64,000 nt of DNA from JAIEPM01 sp964546815 (GTDB lineage Bacteria > Cyanobacteriota > Vampirovibrionia > Obscuribacterales > Obscuribacteraceae), in NCBI GenBank assembly GCA_964546815.1, contig CAZJLR010000023.1, positions 1-64,000 of the forward strand. Direction: 5' to 3'. The notes under the pieces were generated by a model, which searched no databases, was not told the origin of the DNA, and saw only the letters and a program-made list of their open reading frames with translations. Each line of letters opens with the position of its first letter. The first letter of the stretch is position 1. This document shows positions 34,471 to 44,600 of the stretch, piece after piece. A program made the position numbers and the translations under genes.

Positions 34471-35169
34471 ATGACTGCCGATGACGAGCAATGCAAAGCA
34501 GCCTCTGCCGAAGACGCAGCATGGGGCGTTGCTTCATCTGTTGAACATCGCTGGCCCGCATCAGTTTCAATTTTGTTGGCAATGAGCCTCTATCTCATGC
34601 TGCCGGCGCGCTACACGGTTGGTCCACCATGGTTGATGCCTGCACTGGAAGTGGCAATCTTGCTGCCTGTTTCAATCAGCGCCCCACAGCGACACGCCAA
34701 GGAAGGTCGCCTCAGCCAAATACTCGCAACAGCAATGATTGCAATCGTCAATGTTGCAAATCTGGCATCGCTCATTTTGCTAATAGACAGACTGCTCTAC
34801 CACGGAAAACTCGTAAGTGGTCCAGAACTGATTTTTTCATCGCTCGGAATCTGGGTTACAAATGTGATTGTATTCGCCCTCTGGTACTGGGAAATAGACC
34901 GCGGAGGACCAGACCAACGCACAAAGAAAGATCACGAGGCACCAGATTTCCTATTCCCGCAGATGACCACGCCAGGCTGTGCTCCGCCAAATTGGACGCC
35001 AAAATTTGAAGACTACATGTACCTGGCTTTCACCAATGCCACAGCTTTCAGCCCTACCGACGTGATGCCACTCACAAGCACAGCAAAAGCTCTAATGCTT
35101 TCTCAAGCTGCAATCTCTTTGATTACGATTACTCTGGTTGCAGCCCGCGCGGTAAATATACTCAACTAA
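34471..35169 (+). CDS. DUF1345-like integral membrane protein
   Basis: 232 residues with about five membrane segments. The second half has PKFEDYMYLAFTNATAFSPT plus DVMPLTSTAKALM, resembling the conserved core of DUF1345 proteins. It starts six bases after the ATPase stop and is certainly in the same operon, giving the order small membrane protein, HMA_2, ATPase, this. It might be a channel or an auxiliary subunit of the transporter; no catalytic residues are visible. GGTCC...motifs are absent and no signal peptide is needed. Family assignment is from recall of motif order and is tentative. Confidence 0.7.
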   Translation: MTADDEQCKAASAEDAAWGVASSVEHRWPASVSILLAMSLYLMLPARYTVGPPWLMPALEVAILLPVSISAPQRHAKEGRLSQILATAMIAIVNVANLASLILLIDRLLYHGKLVSGPELIFSSLGIWVTNVIVFALWYWEIDRGGPDQRTKKDHEAPDFLFPQMTTPGCAPPNWTPKFEDYMYLAFTNATAFSPTDVMPLTSTAKALMLSQAAISLITITLVAARAVNILN

Positions 35170-35187
35170 CAGCTTTTATCGATCTCG

Positions 35188-35206
35188 TGTAGGGGCGTCG
35201 CCTACA
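35188..35206. repeat. dispersed hairpin repeat, copy 3 (shortened)
   Basis: TGTAGG - GGCGTCG - CCTACA, a shrunken relative of the 31-base repeat at 6219: the outer arms survive and the centre is deleted. It lies 19 bases after the stop of the DUF1345-like gene. Confidence 0.6.
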
Positions 35207-35324
35207 ACAAAAAGCTAAGGTCGGATTAAAAGTCCCAGATTAAATGTCAAGAACTCCGGCTAATTCATTCAGCCCCTCCGTTTTGAGAATATAAGCTGAG
35301 AGAGAGAATGAGGAGGGATTGCAA

Positions 35325-35492
35325 ATGAATACTAGAAAAACAGTTGAGCTTAAAGCCCTAAATCATAGTATTTATGGCAATTCGGATGGCACTCGAAAAG
35401 ATACGGCTACGGTTGAGATTAGAAAGCCAGAGTGCAAGAACGGTGTTTGTTCTCTTAATTGGAAGCCGGTTCGACCGACTGCGGCGGCTTAG
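35325..35492 (+). CDS. 55-residue peptide with CxxxxC motif
   Basis: A short gene with a strong ribosome-binding site: AGGAGGG (35311-35317) seven bases before the ATG. The 55-residue product has a charged N-terminal half (MNTRKTVELKALNHS) and a C-terminal KPECKNGVCSLNWKPVRP, i.e. two Cys separated by four residues, ending in Pro-Thr-Ala-Ala-Ala. No signal peptide or membrane segment. No known family; possibilities include a metal-binding or redox peptide, or a ribosomally made precursor peptide, but no modifying enzyme is nearby. Downstream is a tract of degenerate hairpin repeats. Confidence 0.65.
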   Translation: MNTRKTVELKALNHSIYGNSDGTRKDTATVEIRKPECKNGVCSLNWKPVRPTAAA

Positions 35493-35590
35493 TAGAGCCG
35501 GGCGTTCGGCATTGTAGAATCGGGCGAAGCAGTGCAGGACTGGGCTACGCATTGCAGGACCGGGCGACGCATGGCGTCGCCCCTACAACT
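35493..35590. repeat. tandem degenerate repeats ending in hairpin repeat copy 4
   Basis: Four units of ~20-25 bases follow one another, each opening with a CGGGC or GGGCT core and ending GCAGGA or TGTAGA. The last unit is a full hairpin: GGGCGACGC (35562-35570), loop ATG, GCGTCGCCC (35574-35582), then CTACAA. The tract fills the gap between the peptide gene and the 3' end of the giant gene (stop 35603), suggesting local expansion of the dispersed repeat. Confidence 0.75.
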
Positions 35591-35602
35591 GAAGGTTTTT
35601 CT

Positions 35603-38600
35603 CTAGTTGTTGTTTTGTCCGCCACTAGCTACTTGCTTGCCGGCTGAGCTGTAGGCTCCGCGATTGGCGGTGACAAGTTGGATTGCGGCAGCTGTCTTCA
35701 ATACTCGGTTGAGCATGTGGCGCATGTCGCGTTGCTCGGACGATGCGACTGAACGCAAATAATCGATTTGAGATAGTGCACTGAGAATTGAGAAATCAGC
35801 TTCGAAAGCCCGCACTCCGCCAGCCAGATCATTTTCAGTTACCTTACGCGATGCGACTGCATTGCATGGGTTGACTTGTTCGAACTTAGCGTTTGGAACC
35901 CGGGTCAAAACCAATTCTGTTCCTGGAGCAAGCTTGAATTCCTTCCCGCCTGACTTAACAACTACCTTGCCGGCGCCGCCGTCATGCAAGTCGAGAATTG
36001 CAACATCGTTTCCGGTTTCCATAACGAATACGAGTGAACCTGCAGCGATAAGGACATCACCTTCGTGCGTGCGCACTGTCATGTCTTTGCTAGCTCTGAC
36101 CAGCAAATTGCCCTTGTCGAGATTCATGAAGTTGCCGCCTGTTCCCGGCCCGACAGAGATGCCTGCCTGGTCGAGAATTTGAATTGTGCTGTCATCGATT
36201 GTTCTTGTTGCAAGCATCGCGCCGGCATCTCTCTTCTTCTGCTTAACGACATGTCCTTTCAATGGTTCTTTATTGTTGGACTTATTGAGCTCGCTAGCTG
36301 CTTTGTCTTTGCTTAGCGTGTTGACTGGCGTGAAGTCAGTTTGTGCGCGTCCACCGACCGAGTCGAGGAATGTATTGTTGATGATGCCGGACAAGTCGAG
36401 CGTGTTACCAGTGCTTGGTTTTCCGGGTGTGATGAAATGGTTGCGACCAATTTGAATTGGGTGAGCAAGATAGATGGTGCCTGCATTGATTGAAACAGTT
36501 CCTTCGTTATCACCTGCACCGTAGAGAGTGATATAACCGTTGGACGCAAATACTCCAGCACTTGCGAACAATGCACCGCCGCTTCCACCATTGCCGATTG
36601 CAGATATATTGTTGGTGAAGATACCGCCTGCATTCAAGATGATTGCGCCACCATTTCCACCGCCATTGGCCGAGAGGTCGTTAGCACTGAGGCTGCCGCC
36701 TGCACTCATTCTCACAACGCCACCATTTCCGCCGCCATTAGCAGCTGCGAATCCTGTGGAGATGTTGCCGCCTGCGTTGACAATGATTGTGCCGCCGCTT
36801 GCTGCGCCAGAAACATCCATAGCCCAGGACGAGAGACTTCCAACATTCGCCAGGATCATTCCGCCTGGTCCGCCACCATAACCTGTGGCGAGGAGTTGAC
36901 CGACAGCTACCTGGTTGCCAGATACATTGATGAAGCCACCAGTTTGTCCGTTTGCCCAGAAATTGTTGGCTGAAATATTGCTTGAGTTAACGACGATTGT
37001 TCCGCCGGTTGTACCGTTTGCTGCCCATGTACCGGCATTAACCCAGTTAGTTGCTGTAACGTTGATTCCACCACCGGGACCATTTGCAGATGAAACATCC
37101 ATGATGTTCACATCAACATTGGTTGGGTCGATTGTGATGCTGCCGCCGTGTCCATAGCCATCGCTGGTTGCGATGATTGAAGGAACATGCACATTGCCGG
37201 TGGCAGTAAGTAGATTAACAGTACCGCCGTTAGCGCCCTTCTTACCGCTGGCATCGATGATGCCGGTAGTGATGCTGCTGTTCAGTCCCGTAACTTTCAA
37301 GTTGACAGTGCCACCACTATTTCCGCCGCCGCTTCCCTGAGCGGTGATGTTCTTAGCCACCAATGATCCGCCAGTAATCGTGAGATTAACTGTGGCACCG
37401 GCGCCTGTTTTCGACTCGTGCGCAACTAAGTCTGTGTTCAAAGTCAAGCCACCGGCACCTGTGAAGGTGAATGAACCAGAACGAGGAACACTCAATGTTG
37501 TGGCAGTCTTACTGTCGAGATAGATATTGCCGTCGGTAGCAACAGTGATCACCGGCGATGAAACGTGCATGTAGTTTGTAGACAAACCAATGTCGCCGTT
37601 GTCTGAGGTGATAGTGACTTCTGGAGCCATAACCACAACGTCTGGGAAGAGTTGAGTTACAGAACCAACCGTGGTGGTGAGATGCACGGATGAATTACCG
37701 ACAACGTTTCCACCCATTAGGATTTGACCATTGGTGGCTGTCATCGCAACGTGATTTCCAGATACAACACCGATAGCGAAGATGTCGCCTTGATCGTTGA
37801 CGGTAACATCGTTACCTGCTTTAAGGGTGATGATGCCGAGAGTTCCAGTGTTGTTGATTACAGCATTGCCTCCGACTGAAGCAAGCAAAATTGCAGTGCG
37901 GTCGTTAGTTACTGTAGCGTTGCCCAGAGTGTTGATGGTCATCAAAGCAACATCGGTGTTGAGTGGCCCGACGCCGCCAGTGCCAGACGCCATAACCAGA
38001 GCCGTTGAGCTGACCAATTTTCCGGCGCCTTGCGAAATGCCACCAGTGCCGTTAGCGTTCAATATTGTGGTGTTGTGCACACTTACATCGGCGTTAAGAG
38101 CAATGTTGCCGTTAGAGAAGGTGCCGAGCAGCAGGTTGCCCGCAGCATTGATGTCGCCGTTAACATTGATATTGCCATTTTCAAGCAAAGCCAATGTTGT
38201 GCCTGTCCACGATTTCACATTGAGAGAACCAGTGGAGTTAGAGTTGTAGATGTAGACACTTCCGCTAGTGGAGAAAGTAAGGTCTACAGCATCTGTGACC
38301 ATCAATTTCGACTGTGAGCCGATGTTGCCAGAGCCGCTGCGCATGGTCAAAGTTGGTGAAGATACCCAGATGGCTTCGTTTGCTTGCGAGATATTGCCTG
38401 TGCCCGAGGCAAGCAGTGACAATGAAGTTGTACCGGTGATGTTGTCTCCCAGTGCGATGCTGCCGTTAGTACCGGTAGTTTGCAATGTGACATTGGTACC
38501 GATTACTTGACCGACTGTACTGATGTTGCCACCAGAATTGGCTGTGAGATTGCCAGCACTTGCAAGGCCGGCAATAATCAAATCACCGCTGGTGGTGAAT

Positions 38601-41600
38601 GTACCGCTGCCGACGTTGCCCGAAAGACCAAGCACGCTAGATACATTGTTTACCGTGGCAGCACCAGATGTAGTTACACCCAGCGATGTAGCAGCCAGGT
38701 TTGGTAGCTCAATTCCGCCAGAACCTGCAAATACGATTGTGAATGGGGCAGTCAAAGTAGCAGAGGCAAGTTGCTTGACTCCGCCTGTACCGCCTGAGAC
38801 AAGCACTGCAGACTGAGCATTGATGTTGGCATTCAAATTGATGAAACCATTGTTCGAAGTTGCCAGAGCTACGTTACCAGAGGCGTTAATCGCACCGTTG
38901 ACATTGAGCACGCCTTTTTCAACAAACTGCAATGTGTTGCCGCTCCAGGCCGGCAGATTGATGCTGCCGTTTGCATTGGAGTTATAGATGAATACGCTGC
39001 CAGAGCTTACATAATTGATTGTGCTTGCTGTTGTGTTGAGGAAAACATCGTTGGCGCCGATGTTGCCTCCTGCTGTGGTCAAGGTCAAATTAGGCGAAAC
39101 GATTTGGTCGCCGGCTTCTACTTGTTGAATCGAACCTACTCCAGTGGCAGTTAGAGCAACACTGGTTGTGCCAGTCAGCTTGCCCAGAATTACGATTGAG
39201 CCATTGGCTGCAGTCGAATTCATTGACACTACTGTTCCAGAAGTATCAGCAGCGACGATATTACCGCCCGCATGAACGGTCACTGCGCCTTGCGAGGTCA
39301 ATCCAGCCACAGCGACGTTGTCCTGGTTGCTCAGGTTCAAGCTGCCGACTCCACCGGTGACAATGGCTCCAGAGATATTATTGATTGAAACCGCTCCTGG
39401 TGTGAGCAAGCCAATCAATTGCGAGTTGGTCTGTGTCAATGTGATGCCGCTGTTGCCTGCCCCGGCAAGCAAGATTGGAGCAAAAACAAGAGTGTTTGCA
39501 GACTGAGTGATGCCAGTGTTGGCATTGAGAATAACCATTGTGCCGCTGGCAATATTGTTCTCTATGCTCAATGTGCCTGTCGCTGAGAGGTTGATGGCGC
39601 CAGGAGCTACCAACGCACCAGTTACATGCAGGTTGCCGGTTTCGCTAAATTGCAACGATGAGCCAGTGAATGCTTTGAGGTTGAGAGAGCCGTTTACATT
39701 TGAATTGGACATCGTCACATTGCCTGAAGTTGAGAATGTGAGGTCTGTCGCATCAGTGCGCAGGGCTATACCCGAAGCACCTATATTGCCGCTGCCTGAG
39801 CTTACTGTCAAAGTTGGTGACGACACTAGAATTGTGCCAGCCAGTTGGATTATCGCACCAGCACCGGTGGTAGTCAGCGAAGCACTCGTGCTTCCTGTTA
39901 CGTTGGCATTGAGGAAGATGTTCTTATCAGCAGCAGTGTGCAAAACCAAATTTGTGGAATTGACAGCACCGTCAACAACAATGCTTCCGGCTGTGTTCAA
40001 TGTGAAATTGTGTCCACTTGAAGTGCTGCCGAAAACTGCTTTGTTTGCACTAAAGTCAATTGAACCACCGAGCAAGACATCGCCACTGGCAAAAATATTT
40101 ACGCTGCCGTTTGCATTGGCAATAACCAGAGAGGCATTGGTCGTTGTAACTGAGATATTGCCTGCAGCCTGCAAATTAATAGCAGTTGCTTTGAGATTGC
40201 TTGCGGAAACATCGCTTGCAGTTGAATGCAATGTAATTGAAGCAGCATTGATATTTGAAAGACCGTTAGCATCGGAAATCGAATCGTGTGAAGTTAAGCT
40301 GAAGAGACCGGCGTTAACGCTATTGGACAACTGGATCGATGAGTTTGTGGAAGTCAACGATGCAGTGCCTGCATTTAAAGGTCCATAAACAGTGATTTTG
40401 TTTGAGTCTGTCAATACAAGGTTTTGTGCTATCGACGTGCCCAATCTAACTGAAAGTGAGTCATTAATATAAGCAGAATTTGGTGTGAGGATTGAGAGGT
40501 TTTGAACATTGGCTTGAAGAGCTGATGTCGAAGAACCAATATTACCGGCTAAGGAGAACAAGAGACCAGTGGTGCTGCTGATAGTTCCGGTATTTATGTT
40601 TCCTGTGCCGATGATGTAGGTGCTACCGGTTAGACCTGTAGTGATGCCATTACCGGAAGCCGTTGTGATCGCGCCGGTGTTCACACTGCCGGTTGAATAA
40701 CCTGCGTGGGTCTCGGCGAATATCAATTGACCGTTAGTCGTCAGCGAAACATTCGAGATGTTGATATTTCCACCGGTTGTGGTGCCACCACCAAGTATTA
40801 ACCAGGGGCTTTGACCCGAGCTTGTTCCATAGCTCAGCGACGCAGCTTGATCGCCGGCAGCAAGGATGATGCTACCGCCGATAGAACCACTGCGACTAGC
40901 GTTGATGCCTGAGCCGGCGCCCGAGGTGCTAGCAATGATGCTTCCGGTAGCAAGACCGATAAAGTCAACGCCACCGGTTTGCAATGTGCCTGCAGAAAGA
41001 AGATTGGTTCCGTTTACATTGTTAAGGTCTAGAGTGCCGTTAGAGTTTTGAGCAATAACTACTGGAGTAGTAGCTACGATTTTGCCGTCATGACCATTGC
41101 CATCACCGATGGTGAGTCCCAGGGTTGAACCAGGCCACATGGTTGGTGCCGGAACTACTGGTTTCAATAGGAATGTCACGCCGTTTACCTGGGTGACAAA
41201 AGTGAGTGAACCACCGACTACAAGTGCATTTTGGTCATGACCCAAGTGAATTGTGCTACCTTGAATCAAGATAGAACCGCCGGCACCTAGAATGCCGTTT
41301 CCGTTAGCCGGTTCAAAACCGCCAGAAGCGTTGACGTCACCATGCACTGAGATTGCGCCTGCCGCAGCCATGTGAATGCTGCCACCCTTAGATGCATAAG
41401 TTGGGTCGCCGATAGCGCCCAGTGCGATGATGCTGGCTCCACTAGTGCTATTGCAGTTGCCGCAGGCAACATTAGTTGTATTGCCTCCAACCGAACTGCT
41501 GGTAGACCCGATGGTGCCGCCGCCACTTGTGCTTGTGCTGCCAGGTGAGCTTGGAGTTGTTGTCGTAGGTGGAACTACACTCGGTGTTCCGCTGCTGCCG

Positions 41601-44600
41601 CTGGTCGGATTGTTAGCGGGCGGAGTCTGCGTCAAAGCAGCCAGAGTACCCAGAGTGCTTCCAGTAGTGGTTGTTCCACCAAGATTCAAACCGAGCCCTG
41701 TGAAAGACGAAGTAGTTGATTTGGAACTTGTTACACCAGTTCCGTTAGATCCAACAGTCGCTGTGCGGTTGCTGGTTTGATCAAGGTCGAAGCCTATGGC
41801 TACACCACCAACGTCGACTGAGCCCGAAGTTGAACCTGAGGTAGATCCCGAACTGGAGCCATTAACGCCACCAGAACCGACCGAGCCGCTCTTGGAGCTG
41901 CTGGACATACCGTCCATTGCAACGGACACTGCAGGTGTAATTAACGAAGCAGAACCGCCGTTGCTGCTGTTATTGCTGCCGGAAACTCCACTTCCACTAA
42001 CGCCTCCGGACGAAGAATTGCTCTGGTTCTGTCCACCACTTACAGACATGCCCACCAGGCTTACGCTGAAGCTAGAGCTAGTGCTGCTCGAGTTGCTGCC
42101 GCTTACGCCGCCGCTGCCGATTGAGCCACCAGATGAAGATGATTGCGATTTGCTGCCGGTAACTGAAACGTCGACACCACCGGCGATGAGCGTTGCACTG
42201 CCTGCAGTAGAACTTGAGTTGCTGCTGCTTCCGCTAACTCCGCCAGAACCAACGCTGCCAGAGCCGCTGTTGCTCTGAGTTTGGCTTCCGGTTACATCTA
42301 CATGGAAATCACCAGCGCTAACTATGGCGCTTCCGCTTTGAGAATTAGAGCTGCCACCAGAGCCACTTACACCAGAGCCTGTTATGCTGCCGCCGCCAGT
42401 TTGAGTGCTAGATTTGTCTCCTGCCAGACTTACATTTAAGCCGCCGCCGCTGAATGTGCCGCTGCCGTTCAATGTTTGCGTATTGCTTCCGGTGCCGCTG
42501 ATGCCGCTTGAAGTGATACCACCGCTAGCTGTTGTGTTGCTGCTTTGTGCTCCAGAGACATCGAGGTTAAAACCGCCACCCGTGATAGTCAGGCTTCCGC
42601 TCTGGCTAGATGATTGCGATCCAGTTCCTGAAATGCCGCCAGGTCCGACACTGCCGCTACCGCCGACTGAAGTGCTGTTTGCCCCGCTAACCGAGATATT
42701 GACGCCACCGGCGCTGAATGCTGCGCTTCCGCTTTGTGACTGACTGCTGCTGCCACCGCCGCTCAGTCCGCTCGATGAAAGTGTCGCACCACCTTGCTGG
42801 GTTATTGTTTGTTGCCCCTGAGCAGATATATTGATGCCATCACCAACGATTGAAGCGTTTCCGCCGACGCTTTGAGTTTGCAGTCCCTGACCGGTTACGC
42901 CACCGCCAGAGATGCTACCGCTTCCAGACTGAGTTTTGCTGGCATTGCCAGATACACTGATTGTCAGCCCGGCTACTTGCACTTGCGCCGTGCCTGAGGC
43001 TTGTTGTGTCAACGATCCTTGGGCAGTGATACCACTTGGTGTTATGGAAGCAGACCCCTGCCCGCTTACAGAACCAGAACCGCTAACAGATATATTGACA
43101 CCGCCACCGGTGAAACTGGCAGAACCTGAAGCCGTACCAGAGCCACTACCTTGCCCGGTGAACCCACCAGGTCCAAGGCTGGCAGAACCGCTTCCAGAGT
43201 TATTGAATTGCGAGTCGTATGTGATAGTGACGCCACCACCACTAAAGCTGCCACCAGCACTGGTGTTCAAGCCAAACGATCCACTGCCCGACAAACCATT
43301 TTGGTCAAGTGTGACAGACCCGGAAGCATTCTGGCTGCCGGCACCATGCAAATCGAGTGCAAAGCCTGGTCCTGAAACTGTGAGATTGCCGCTAGCTGAA
43401 AGCGATCCTGCACCGCTTGCTGTAATACCGGTGGACGAAATTACTAGTGATGCAGATCCCGATGCTCCGGCCGAGCCACCGGCACCGACGTCGATTACGC
43501 CGAGGTCGAGATTGGCGTTACCAGTTGCGCTACCGCTGCCGGAAGCGGAGATACCATTGCCTGAAATTGTAATTGTCGCTGATGACTGAACACCACCGCT
43601 GAGGTCAATACCGCCAACATTGAATGTTCCACCTGCGCTGCCGCCGGCTGTGAAACCGCCATCGGCTGTGATGCCGATGCTGACGCCGCCGTTGAAGCCG
43701 ACAAGCACATCTGAAGCACCGTCAGCACCGCGAGCACCATTGGCTCCGCTCGTTCCGGCTACACCGTTGACTCCGCCGAATGACTTAACATTACCGCCGA
43801 CAGTTATCGTTCCAACAGGAGCATTGATTTCAATGTTGCCGCCATCACCGCCAGACCCCTTGAAGCCACCGGTTCCACCAAGCGAACCTGCACCACCCGA
43901 CTGTCCGACAGACCCAACAGCGAGTCCTCCGCTTATATTTAGTACACCACCATTGGTGATGCTAATAGCTCCGCTCCAGTGCAAACCTGATGCTGACGAA
44001 CCACCGGTTCCGCCACTTCCACCTGTTCCACCTTGACCGCCATTGCCGCCGATGCCGCCGTAGCTCAAGAGGTCTGCATTGATAGCAACATTACCTGTTG
44101 CAGCCGTTAAAGTGATTGGAGCGCCATTTCCGCCCGCACCACCGGCACCACCAGCAGAGCCAGCTCCACCAGCACCACCCGTGCCACCACTACCGCCGCC
44201 AAATCCAAGTACAGTGCCGACGCTTCCGTGACCGCCGTTGCTACCGTTGCCACCAAGACCGCCAAATCCGCCGGCGCCGCCAATTCCGGCAGCTCCGCCG
44301 AATGAGTTGATGCCACCATTGACATAAAGGTTACCTACACCTGCAGTGATAGTAACTGCCCCGGCATTTCCACCGTCGCCACCGATACCACCTGTTGCAA
44401 ACGCGCTGCCTCCCGGCCCACCGTTTCCGCCGTTGCCGCTTGTTCTAAATACACCGCCGGCGCTGGGCTGACCACCCTGACCACCGCCGCCACCTGTTCC
44501 GATGGCGCCACCTGTTCCACCGATGCCGCCATTGCTCTGCACAGCAGCATTAATTGAGGCCGCGATTTGAGAGGCGGTCTGACTCAAACTATTATATAGA

